A DNA stretch of 64,000 nt, taken from positions 36,277,362-36,341,361 of the forward strand of contig OW028579.1 of assembly GCA_932294295.1 (NCBI GenBank), given 5' to 3'. The notes under the pieces are model-generated. The model ran no database searches and was not told the DNA's origin. It saw nothing but the letters and a program-made list of their open reading frames with translations. This stretch comes from Alitta virens (Eukaryota; Annelida; Polychaeta; Phyllodocida; Nereididae). Both the position numbers and the translations under genes were made by a program. Shown piece after piece: positions 1 through 11,300 of this stretch (positions are counted from its first letter, which is position 1; every line of letters starts with the position of its first letter).

Positions 1-3000
1 TAACTCTCAGTAGCCGTGAAGTCCGCAAGAGGAAAGTTGACATCTTTGCAGAATTTCAGGAAAACTTGCACAAAAACGCTTTCATTCAGCTTTTCGCCGG
101 AGACATTTAACATTTGGTTAAATCTGAAACGGGTTAAAGAGATGAGATGATACTTTCACAGCATCTGCAACTCTCATCTCATCAATAGTCGTAATCCAGT
201 TTCCAGCTGCCGTTTCTATGAGCTATATCGCCATAATTACCAAACAAGAACTCTTAAATATCACTATGTCAATAGTTCCAAATATGGTTTACGCTACCAA
301 AGTGTAATTATGGAACTCTTTAGTACCTGTTTACCAACTGTGATAAAAAGCATATGTGATATAAATGCATTTAAAGATAGTATAACATGATGGGCAGGAA
401 CCACCAATTGTAACTGGATATATAATCAAGTATATCACAATGAAAACAAAATCACAACCATACTGGTCAATTCTACTGGGTTTATCACAACATTAACAAA
501 AAACCCTAATTAGAATGATCAATGTCATTATACAGTAACGCAGGTTTATCACAGTGTAAAGAACCCTACCTGTATTGGAATGAGAGCACTGGACATTGGT
601 TAATTTTCCTTTCAACTTTAAGAATATCCCAAGTCCTGTATCTGGCTAAGCCAGCATATGACGTTGCTATCATTTCGTACTTCTTTCCAATTTCCATCTG
701 TAATTGAAATAAAAAGCATTCAGAGAATAATAAAATGAGTTTGCCAGTTTGTCAAGTAGTTTTTTTCCAATGCAATTGATTTGCAAAAGATACCAATTAA
801 TCTGGGTGTCCATTACGCATCACTTATTAAGATTTTGTTTACAAATTATTCTCCAATTTAATTTCTTGCATATGGACCAATTGCAAATTTCACTTCACAA
901 GGTTTTTTTTATCATAGAAACAGATTTAATAAATAGGAGTAAATGTTTGTAAACGCTTATCTCCACCAGTCTACTCCTTATCCATAATCCCTAAAACAAG
1001 GCTTTTCAATTGTTATGAGTTTTATTTGCATATGATCCTCACCTCATGAGTAAGCACTGTTTCAGGATGAATTTTAGTTGCATAATGATCCTCACCTCAT
1101 GAGTGAGCACTGTTTCAGGATGAAATGTATTTGCATATGATCCTCACCTCATGAGTAAGCACTGTTTCAGGATGAATTTTAGTTGCATAATGATCCTCAC
1201 CTCATGAGTAAGCACTGTTTCAGGATGAATTTTAGTTGCATAATGATCCTCACCTCATGAGTGAGCACTGTTTCAGGACGAATTTTATATGCATATGATC
1301 CTCACCTCATAAGTGAGCACTGTTTCAGGATTTTCTTCACCAACATGTTCCTCAGGAACCCATTCATAAAAGTAAGACAATGTGTACAAAGTGTAGTCGA
1401 TGTTGTCAATATCAGATGATGTGTTGACGCCTCCCATCACTTCAGATGCTGCCATGAATGTGCTGATGATGGGTACTCCAGTCAGTTCCAGTTCCGACAA
1501 GAGTAGCGCAGGGGGAGCCAGCGATCCTGTGGATACCATTTCGCAGAAACCAACTTTGGGCCAGATCCGACGAGCAATATTCTGCATAAATTAAATATAA
1601 ACATGCAGTCCTCGATCAAGCTTGTTTGGTATCTTAAGTTTCTCTACATATATTGGTCCATCCAAGGTTTATCACTGAACAATCAGTAGCAATTCTGTTT
1701 ACAGCAGTTTTCATAGACTTTGAAACTTATTAACTCCATAGGTCGTCATGTGAATCCAGGACTCCCATGGCCTTAGAAATTGTCTTAGCAAAAACAAGAC
1801 CTGGATTCATATGACGTCCTCTGGAGTTTAGTTTCTGAGTCTGTGAAAAACTGCTGTAATAAAACTGAGCCCCTCCAAAGAAAAAAAGAAATAACATGAA
1901 TTTTCAATATAATATGATAAAATGAATTAAATGATCAATATCACGTCACATCATATTTTAATTTTGACAATGCCTTATTTTCATCCTATTGAACTTACTG
2001 TAGTAAAATGACACAAATTGACTGGCTACCTACATGCCTTTTCTGAACTGATGCCTCAGTTCATCTGAACTTACTGTAGTAAAATTACCCAAATTGACTG
2101 CCTACCTTCATGCCTTTTTGAACTGATGCCTCAGTTCATCTGAACTTACTGTAGTAAAATGACACAAATTGATTGCCTACCTTCATGCCTTTTTTGAACT
2201 GATGCCTAAGTTCATCTGCCCTCTCAGGATCAGGACTGAGGTAACTGTTGATCTCAGCCAAGGTCTTGTCATCAACTGCCATAGATCCCTTTTCGATGTA
2301 TCCTTGCTCAATTTCTTTGCAGAAATGTCTCCAGTTTTGATTAATTGTGGCAAAGAAGGAAAACATCATCGGAGCAAAAACTGCTTTCATGCCCACCACT
2401 TCTCTCTCTCTTATTGAAAACAGGGCAGTGGCATACAAGAAAGCTGGTTCCTCAATTATGTTGAATACAATTTCTGGCTGTAGCCAGAATGCCTGGTGCC
2501 TGTAAGTCATAGAATCAGAATATCTTTTATTTTCCTTTTATATAAGTAGTGTATAAATATTTAAAGGACAGGGGACCACTTTAGAAGGTTTTGTCATTTA
2601 TCAAGTGATCCCCATGGATGGAAGGAGGAATGCCTGCATGCACAGACCTCTCAGACAGTGTGAGGGATTCTACTGCTTCTATTAAATTTCACTAAAAACC
2701 TACATATTGTCTATTATCATTGAGCGTTTAATCATATGTAGGCCTAACTTCTTACGAGTCAGTAGATTCAATAAAGTGGTAATAAATGACATACAAAATT
2801 ACATACTATTTTGTAATAAAACCGTTGTAGAAAGAGCAATGACATTGTCAAATCGTGACTATCTCAGTTTAAAAATAGAAGAAGATTCAGTTGAATCTAT
2901 TTTCTATGTTTTAGAATAGTATAGTACTGCAATAAGCATGAAATTAATCTTACGGAAAAGCGAAAGAGCTCATATTCAGTGTCTCGGGTTGGCCTTTCTT

Positions 3001-5206
3001 CGACGGTTTCTGAGTTTGGTAATTGTGAAACACCGCGACGAGTCTACCCAAGGTTCTTCCTGGAAATGGACACGACTAAAATAATTTAATAAACATTCAT
3101 TGGACATTGAAAATCTTATATATTTAGAATAAGTTAGACTTTTTACGGCAACAAATGACTTATTAACAAAGGAATGACTAAATGCTTTCAAGAGTGGGAA
3201 TTGGTGTATTTTCTTATGATAACAGCAGGTAATTTACTTAGTTTCATGTTAATTTCTGAAACAATGAACTGTGATTTTGTATTGAGGTTATCAAGTCATA
3301 AATCAATTTATTCTACTTAAATAATACTTGACTTTTCGATTTAGGATTGGCAAAAACATGTAGAAACTGATAAATATAAACACTTGAATTCTAAACGTGC
3401 CACTGTCACCTTGGTCACACTATAATTGCGATGAGTTTTCGACCTTTTGTCTGTTTCTAAAGCCACTTTATCTTCTCTGCCATTTTTTATCACTCAGAAA
3501 AATCAATAACAATAAAGTGAATGGATTGTATTGTTAATAAGTACATTTGGTGTGCAGGGTTTTTGACATCTCATCTGACAAGTCATTTGTATAAATGGGT
3601 AGACATTTTTCACTATAGAATTTTACAAACAACTATTTGAGAGAGTAAATTAAATTCTCTACAAAAAAATACTTGGATACGTGGTTTGGAGGATGATGAC
3701 ACGCTGTATATAAGATGCCAAATTAACAAGAATAAATAATTCTTGTTCTAGGTCTAATGCACAAAACTACAAATTTTCTCAAAGATGTTGATGAACTTGT
3801 ATAATCTGGGATCTTTGAGAAGGGAGATAAAGAAAATGTGAGTTTACTTAGTGTTCTTGGTAACTTTAAACACCAATGGAATATAATATAATTCTAACCA
3901 AATCAATTTCGTACTCAATTGCAGCAGAACTCATGTGAAATCTGCAATAAAGATAAAGTGGGTGGGTCGATGGGTTAGGAATTTATGTCCTGTATTTCTG
4001 CACCTAGTGGGCTAATAAGGACAGGCAGGAACTATGGCAATGAGATGAAGGATGAAACAGCCATCCAACTTAGGCTCGACCAGGAATTGAACCTGGGACC
4101 CAATGGTTGGAATGCTACCACTGAGGTAAGCCCCCGTCTCTACAAAGATAAAGTACTCACCTGTTTTAATCATGACATTGTACTCCTTACAAGCAACAAA
4201 TTTGGTAACTGGGGTGTGTTTGGTCATGGGGAAGAATTTGTTCTTGCCTGTGGTTCCAGATGTGTAGACCACAGCATCAATGGGGTCGTTGGTTATTGCG
4301 CTGAACTCCCCTTCTCTAAATCTTTCAATGTATGGAGCTATTCTGTCATAAGTACCATAAGGGACCTCCTTTTGGAACTGTTCTGCTGACTTGATTTTGT
4401 CGAAACCATAGTCTTTACCATATGCGGTGGATTTATTTAGGTTCAGAATCTCAAAGAGTACGTCTTCCTGCTGTTTCTTGATATCGTACGAGCGTTTGAC
4501 GATGCTCCTCACTTGCCACCATCCAAGGCTTTGCATGATCGATAACCAAAAATATTGATGAAGCAGAGATCTTAGTCCTGAACTATCGGCTGGGTTTAGT
4601 CTTATTATGTCAATGCACATAGCAATTATTAAACCAAGAATGAATGTTGCTGTGCCTGTAAAGATAGATATGTAATGTGAGTTGGCATTGAAATCACCAC
4701 AATTGATAATGGATTCAGTGTGAGTTGGCATTGAAATCACCACAATTGATAATGGATTCAGTAGGTATAGGGAGTACGCATAGGCTAGCTGAGATAGCTG
4801 ATAAATATTGCGTATGAATCAAACTATGGAGCTTGCATAGGTCTCTCTGTAACTCCTGGGTTGGCATCATTCATTGTGACTTTGTTATAATAGGTAAATA
4901 AAATGTCTTGAGTCTTGAGTCCATGACAGTCAGAGGAGACAGCCAGTGCTCTTTTACCACTAGATACACATATCATTATATACAATTATTATATATATTT
5001 TATGAAGAAATTAATTTTAAGAGCAAACTACGCATTTGTAGAACATATCACGTATGATACATAACTTATTACATTAACTTACCATAACATAAAGAGTTCC
5101 ATCTGTCATCTGTAAATGAAGATAACGTAGCTTGGAATGTCTTTGTTGCTATGGCAACAAGAGTAATCAACACTGCAGAGACCTGAACAACCTTTTTGGT
5201 TCCCAT
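1..5206 (-). CDS. GH3-domain-containing protein (seven exons, 3' end beyond window)
   Basis: I assembled exons 5083-5206, 4161-4655, 2954-3059, 2181-2499, 1306-1581, 570-697 and <1-123 on the minus strand. All have GT-AG borders and matching phases, giving at least 523 residues, near the usual length of animal GH3-domain proteins. Residues about 1-60 hold two hydrophobic stretches, suggesting a membrane anchor. TSGTTGKNK at about 173-181 is the ATP/AMP-binding loop of the acyl-adenylate-forming GH3 fold. Exon 5 carries the ARRIWPK and FMAASE segments, exon 6 ends in NQCPVLSFQYR, and exon 7 has LNVSGEK, all family landmarks. The usual RLGD turn in exon 6 reads RTWD, so the glycine is lost but the aspartate kept. 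I chose the ATG at 5206 because its context (ACCATGG) is strong; an in-frame ATG lies at 5257. Plant GH3 enzymes join amino acids to acyl acids; the substrate of animal members is not evident. The C-terminal domain continues past the left edge. Confidence 0.88.
1021..1336. repeat. Tandem array, 52-53 bp unit x about 6, copying the exon 5 end and its donor
   Basis: The motif GATCCTCACCTCATGAGT recurs at 1034, 1087, 1139, 1192, 1245 and 1297 with small changes, a period of 52-53 bases. Read on the minus strand, each unit contains the last codons of GH3 exon 5 (encoding P-E-T-V-L-T-Y/H-E) followed by a GTGAGG or similar donor. The unit nearest the exon is the real exon end; the other five lie in the intron and are potential decoy 5' splice sites. 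Confidence 0.9.
1700..1858. mobile_element. Palindromic MITE family A copy
   Basis: The element begins TACAGCAGTTTTCATAGACT and ends AAAACTGCTGTA. Its inner arms carry GTCATGTGAATCCAGGACTC and the inverse TGGATTCATATGACGTCCTC. Similar units occur at 10041, 12277, 36270, 37370 and 46951. The layout TA-CAGCAG...CTGCTG-TA fits a Tc1/mariner-type TA target, but this is inferred. It lies in GH3 intron 4. Confidence 0.8.
1991..2217. repeat. Tandem triplication, 75-76 bp unit, overlapping the exon 4 end and its donor
   Basis: Units begin GAACTTACTGTAGTAAAA at 1991, 2067 and 2142. The third unit contains the last bases of GH3 exon 4 and its donor (minus strand AAG|GTAGGC, with the exon ending at 2181). 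The other two carry near copies of that junction inside the following intron. Confidence 0.9.
3958..4133 (-). mobile_element. tRNA-derived SINE, family 1
   Basis: Read on the minus strand, it starts with a tRNA-like head (box A-like TAGC/TACCTCAGTGGTAGC and box B-like GGTTCAATTCC), then a body with AAGTTGGATGGCTGTTTCAT and a tail ending near AGGACATAAATTCC. The same unit occurs at about 8057, 11030, 27862, 41378, 47371 and 60440. It sits in GH3 intron 2, about 20 bases past the exon 2 donor. Confidence 0.85.
4676..4761. repeat. Direct duplication, 43 bp x 2
   Basis: The block starting TGTGAGTTGGCATTG is repeated exactly at 4676-4718 and 4719-4761. It lies in GH3 intron 1, about 20 bases upstream (in transcript sense) of the exon 2 acceptor at 4655/4656. 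It sits where the branch point would be expected. Confidence 0.9.
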
Positions 5207-5288
5207 GGTGATCAGATGTAAACAAACAATTTCACAATTGTCACAATTTGAGACCACTCAGAGAATGAAACAGATTTATCAGTTGCTC

Positions 5289-5299
5289 CTATATATACC
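5289..5299 (-). promoter_or_regulatory. Candidate TATA box of the GH3-domain gene
   Basis: On the minus strand GGTATATATAGG lies about 85 bases upstream of the chosen ATG at 5206. A start site 25-30 bases downstream would fall near 5262, leaving a short 5' leader. Position and motif fit; no initiator or other element was verified. Confidence 0.45.
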
Positions 5300-6540
5300 A
5301 TAGATCAGGGCCATATTAAGTCTAGTGGAACCCAGGGCCCTTCAAAATTAACACAATTGGACAGGAGGGGGAGCAAAAATAAGATATGAGTTGATAATCT
5401 TAGACTGTAATCATAAATCAATTGAAAAAAAGTACAATGCTGACGCCTGGTGGTACATGTTCAATAAATGCATGTTGCAGTAACAATTTAGGACGAGGTT
5501 TTGACATAGCAAGAATACATTTAGCAGCTATTTATTTCAACTTCTCCATTAAGGCATCAATGAGTTGTTAGTTTAGTCTAAGACACAGTCTAGATAGCAC
5601 TCCCTATTGGGGTGATTCGTTTGATGTCATAACCGTGTAAATATGTATAGGTACAAATTTAAATTGCCAAGCACAACTCACCTAATGTCTCGGGGAAGGC
5701 AAATCACAAAGAATTAGGATATTACACGCTCTTTGCAAGGCATCTAGAGCGGCAAATATTGAACTAATTTGTTCGGTCAGCAATACGTTGTACGTGCGAA
5801 GTTTCCAAGGACCCTGAAGATACAGTGCATTGGACCAGTATGACAGTCAAAAATTTGACGTCCTGGCTCGTGGCTTAATAACATCTAGAAGCAATTAGTG
5901 TGACAATGTCACGATTACCATGTAAACAATAGTAATTTTTGTGACATCATATGTAATGCTGTTTAGCAATTTGAAAGATGGCATAAAAGGTTAACCGTGC
6001 ACATTTCTGACCTGTGTATAGGACAAGAGAATGCAAATAAATCTTCAGGAAGAAAACGTCTATACTTTTTTTGCAGTTGAGTGGTTTATCAAACGCTTCT
6101 TGGGAGTTCAAGAGCTATTCAAATTCATTCATGATAAATACATTGCATCACATGTACACAGTTACTGATCTCATGTAAAAAATATATCTGGATAATAGTC
6201 CTCGATCAAATTTTAATTTAATTGCTGCCTTATCTATATTTCGTGATTATGCAGTTTATCTGAGCCAGCAAAATTACATTTCCATGTAATGTCAAAATGT
6301 GTAATGATGTTTGAATCCATTTGTAGCTAGCTATAAGCAAACCATAGGATATCATTTGAGTGCTTTTTAAATGTTTCAATGTTTCACATATTAAAATTGT
6401 TGAGCCTTTAATTATTCAGACAAGAAAAACAAAAGGAATTTCAATATCAATTTACCAAGTAATTTATTTACAAGTAGAACTGTTCAAATATCATAACAGT
6501 CATGATATGTTCACAGGTTTTTTAAATCAGCCAATCAAAT
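5300..6540. other. Intergenic stretch, no gene seen
   Basis: This is AT-rich sequence upstream of the GH3-domain gene promoter. No ORF with recognisable similarity, no RNA gene and no clear repeat structure was seen. Confidence 0.5.
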
Positions 6541-7990
6541 GAATAATGATTGATTGATTGATTGATTGATTAGTGTTTTATTTGACAATTCATTCACACA
6601 AACATCCAAACATTACATACAGGACAACATATAAATACAGATCACAAAATCACCCACACCAAAAGAAACATTCATCAGTGGTCAGGTGACACCCCTCAGC
6701 TAAAGTATTAGTATATATATAATTTTTATTGACAGTAAAATATCATCCATGATATATATGTCATAAATAAAATAAAGAACAGAAAATACAGGAATACAGA
6801 AAATACAGAAATGTTCAAATAAAATTTGTAGACTAGATATGCTATACTAGTAACGCGGTTCCAGCCCTCAAACTTTATTTTTTTATTTATTTTTTTAAAT
6901 AATGTTTATAGTAACATCTATACTGTACAGTGTCAGAAGATGGAGAACATATAACTCACATATCAATATCAATTAAGAATTTTCCCAGGCACCTCAGTAG
7001 CTCAGATTCCTTTGAGCACATGATAGATATAAATTTATTGGTATCATTCATTATGTCAAAATCATATATGTAAACTCTAGCTAGATCAAACAGTCGTAGG
7101 CGCAGTGATGTGTTATTTGGACATATTATTAATGAGTGTATCTCATCCTCAACTTCATTTAAGTTACATTTCGTACATAGTCTCTCTTCTACAGGTATTA
7201 ATGGTCTTTCATGTCTACCTGTTTCTATACGAAGGTTATGGGAACTGGTTCTGAATCTAGCTATTTTATTATAAGTTTTTTTACCCAAGTTTAACAGAAG
7301 GTATGGTTCAATTCTATAATCTGGTTTGATGAGTTTATATGTTCTAAGTTTTGGTTGCTGGATAGAGTCATATATTTTTGCCAATAGGTTTTCTTGCGTT
7401 TTAGTGTATATGTTTACTGCAAATGTTCTAGCAATTGTATTCAAGTCCTCAATTTGTACAAATTCAGTTATAATTAGTTTAACTTTTCTTAGCCAACTAC
7501 TTTGACCTGAACTTAGTGCATTTTCATGAATATTTAAACATTTTTTAAGTATACAGCTATCAGGTAGGCGTTTCAGTTTTAGCCAGTGGTTTACCATTCT
7601 AACCTGTTGTCTGACATGCAATGGAAATCTGCCAGTTTCACCATAAGCTGCCAATGTTGGTGTTTGTCTTCGTATTCCTAGCATATTTTTTTAAGATATC
7701 CTATTTGTATTTTTTCTATATCATCAATTGGCTTTACATTACTCCAAATTTCACAATTATATTCAATAATAGGCAAAATATATGTATCAAACATTTTCAT
7801 TGCTAGTTTTGGGGTTATATATCCTAAAGAATGCTTTCTGGGCCTGAGTTGCAAGGTATTTTCCCATTTTACTGTGAATATTACGTTTGTTGGTCAATAT
7901 ATGTCCCAGGTATTTGAAGGTTTCTACATTTTCAATTAATTTTTCATTATAACAAAACTGATGCTGTGAATTATCACCTATTTTCATTAC
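6541..7990 (-). mobile_element. LINE (non-LTR retrotransposon) 3' fragment with tetranucleotide tail
   Basis: Two minus-strand reading blocks, 7787-7987 and 6956-7684, encode the end of a reverse-transcriptase ORF. The first has the typical FKYLGHILT motif. The second, of 242 codons, ends with a cysteine/histidine region (LCTKCN then EIHSLIICP) like the zinc-binding segment that follows many non-LTR reverse transcriptases. A frame break separates them and the catalytic YxDD region is missing, so the copy is 5'-truncated and inactive. Downstream the element ends in a (TCAA)n tail at 6547-6572, a common LINE 3' terminus. The clade is not certain. Confidence 0.8.
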
Positions 7991-8013
7991 ATTAGTTTTA
8001 CCTACATTTACTG

Positions 8014-8045
<32 letters not shown>
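8014..8045. repeat. (TA)n microsatellite
   Basis: About sixteen consecutive TA units lie between the LINE fragment and the following SINE. Confidence 0.95.
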
Positions 8046-8053
<8 letters not shown>

Positions 8054-8056
8054 ATA

Positions 8057-8241
8057 GTGGTGGTGGTGGATTAGGGCTTTACATCCTGTATTTCCGCGCC
8101 TGATGGGCTAATTAGGACAGGTAGGGACCATGGCAATGAGACGAAGGATGAAACAGCCATTCAACATAGGCTCAACCTGGAATTGAACCCAGGACCCAGT
8201 GGTTGGAAGCCCAGCATGCTACCACTGAGCAAGGCCCCCAA
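8057..8241 (-). mobile_element. tRNA-derived SINE, family 1
   Basis: A near full-length copy, with tRNA-like head on the right and tail (GGTGGTGGATTAGGGC in plus sense) on the left. Box A and box B-like segments are recognisable. It lies just downstream of the EF-hand gene's stop codon. Confidence 0.85.
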
Positions 8242-8395
8242 CCCATATATATGTATAGTAAATTGATTCTGTTTAATTAATAATTAATTATTTATCTATA
8301 CATTTCAAATATCCCACACAATCTAGCTCATTAGCTTGGAATGTCAACTGATACAGATTATTACTGTATTTTTACACACATTCAAAGTCCTGACT

Positions 8396-11300
8396 TCACT
8401 GCAAGACACAGAGTTTGGACACAGAGCTGGCATTTTGCTGGACCAAGGTACTTCGAAATACTTCTGATTTTCCTGCAATAAATTTATGATGTAATGAGTG
8501 AGCAACGCATTTATGTACATATGCATATCTCACAAGGATGCGCTGTATTTTATAGAAATTACCCAGATGGCATTCCAAATCGGCCCATTGTTTCCAATAG
8601 GGCCACTGTTGTTACGACATTGTATTATTGCCGACATCGCGCCGATGTTGAAACGATTTGGAATGCTAACTGGGTACTAAACAAATTTAAAACGCTGCAA
8701 TTTCTTTATACAAAAATACGAAGAGACATAAAAATTCCTGCCATTTTGAAACCCACTCTTGATAACACTTATGTTTAAATTTTTTCTCTTAATAAAGTAG
8801 TGCAACTTGCCGGTCTTTTGTTGAAGCATGTTCGCGACACAGATGTATTCGTAGAAGTCCACACTTTGTGATCCGTCGACGTCTATTTCTAACATGGTTT
8901 CCTGTAAAAACAAGTGTAAAGTTACTTAAGATATTCTTGGTTTCACTTTAATTACTAATGTAATGACAGTTAGGAATGGATTATATAAATATATTCCAGA
9001 TCGCATGCTAGATCGGGTAGTTTCAACATTGGCTGTCATTGGCTAAAATCGAGTCGATGTCAAACCTGTGTATCATGTTATCATCTGGGAGGTATTACTG
9101 CTGTTTAATTATATAAAAATAAGCATTAAAATCACCTATTAATATAACAAGATAAATATCTCACCCCAACTTGTGCAGCTGTGAACTTGGCCCCGACAGT
9201 TGAATTCATGGCTTGCATCATCTACAATTAATATGAAAACAGACATTAAAAGAATTGCATTTTATCTAGATTAGGAATATGACCCCTCATCTATGGCTGA
9301 TACATAAAAAAAATTGCATTAAGTGAATTGCATTTCATCTAGATTACGACGTAATGTAAAATTTTGGCCTGAAGTTCGGCGTTATTGCTGTATTTCATCA
9401 GAATAGGTAAAGTTAAATACGATAATTATCATGATAATGGGCCAAATGATGGAGTTTCAAATAAGCCTATAGTGCATCATACACTTTTTATCTATTCATG
9501 TATATATTATAATAGTGCCTAGCAAACAGAGAAATTTTTTTTCATCTTTCCAAGTGCCTCTGCCATGTCATATTAGCTGTTTTTGTTTGTAGAGTTAAGC
9601 TGTGAAAGGCCACTGAATACCTCCAACCAAACCTGAATGTTTATATCAGGCTTGTCAATAAAACACAGTAATTAACTTATTGGGATAATCCCTTTGTTGG
9701 TCAAATCTCTTGGCTGGTTGGGCATATTCAATGGCTTTATGAAAGTTGTTTTCACCACTTTAATACAAACAAAGTGTTGATTACATAACATGAGGACATT
9801 GGCATGGTTATTTTCACCAACTCATTGTCTACCCACTAATAAGCTAGGCACTCCAATATAATGTATTACGTAACCAACCTCTGGTAAATCTAAAGCACCA
9901 TCTCCGTTCACATCATACTCCTTGTAGGCAACCCACTGTTCTGTTACCTGCAATTTCAGTTTTAAAAACAATTAAGGACCAAAAATCTATAGAGGGATAA
10001 CCATAATGTAAAAGTTGCACCTTAACAAGTAAACTTGGTCTACAGCAGTTTTCATAGACTTTGAAACAACATTCCAGAGCTCTGACATCATGTGAATCAA
10101 GAACTCTCATTGGCTACATGGGTGACTGCTTTAACCAATGGGAGCCTGGATTCACGTGACGTCATTTTGAGTCTCGTTTCCAATGCATACTACTTTAAAT
10201 AACCATTGTTGACTCATGAGTAGTTGATAATATTTCAAATACTAATAGTAATACTTACATCTACTGAAAATTTTGCATGCTCATGTGCAATGGTTATTCA
10301 CCAAAATTATACATTTATATGATTATTGTTTATTAAGTAGATAACTCATCCCTAAGGCATAATTTATGCCGTTGCAGGGATGAGGGTAATTACAGAACAA
10401 ATGTCTATATATATTTATATATTATATATGGCAATTTGGTTAAGTACATTCATCTGTGTAAGTCTGCATTGTCATCACTTTGCTATAGGACTTGTGTCCA
10501 TTGAAACTGTGTGTGTAGATTTTTCTTTTATATTCTTTGGCATGTTATTGATAGCTGTACACTTTTGATGAAACAAAGGTTATTCACACAGTAATTCATA
10601 CTCACATATTCTTTGGTCATATGTGGGAAGTGTTTCATGACAGTTATCATATTAACATAACCCGTTTGTGGATTGACCAATTCTGGGTGACCATGTCCTG
10701 CAAGTTATTCAAATTCATATTAGTGATACTGTATGATCATCTTTTACGATTTTTTTTCTTTTTTTCTGCCATCTTCTGCCATTTGGTATAGCCGTTAAAG
10801 ATTATTATATTGAAGAGCCAACAGGTTTTTCCCAGATAGCATTCCAAATCGTTTCAATATTGGCGCAATGTCGGCGATGTTAATACGATGTGGCAACGAC
10901 AGTGGCCTACGTGGAAACGATTCTAAGCCAATTTGGAATGCTATCTGGGTTAGGTCAATCATCAAAATTATAAATAAACTAGTGACCAGAATCTTCAACT
11001 TTATCATAACGTGCCACATCGACCTAATGGTGGTCGTAGTGGTGGATTAGGGCTTTACATCCTGTATTTCTGCACCTGAGGCTTATAAGGACAGGCAGGG
11101 ACCATGGCAATGAGACAAAGGATGAAACAGCCATCCAACTTAGGCTCGACCAGGAATTGAACCCGGGACCCAGTGGTTGGAAGCCCAGCGCGCTACCACT
11201 GAGCTAGGCCCCCACCCCTACATCGGCCTAATGTAGCTTCTGTTTCTTACCATGGGCATCAGTCAAGGTCTGCTGGTATGACTTGACCTCTGTTTTTGTA

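Noticed and set aside
1021..1336. Regular repeats that could be mistaken for a CRISPR array
   Set aside because: Units are contiguous tandem copies of an exon end with no unique spacers, in a eukaryotic intron.
1400..2417. Plus-strand ORFs at 1400-1594 and 2169-2417
   Set aside because: They are antisense shadows of GH3 exons 5 and 4.
3985..4389. Plus-strand 134-codon ORF
   Set aside because: It is antisense to GH3 exon 2 and runs through the SINE.
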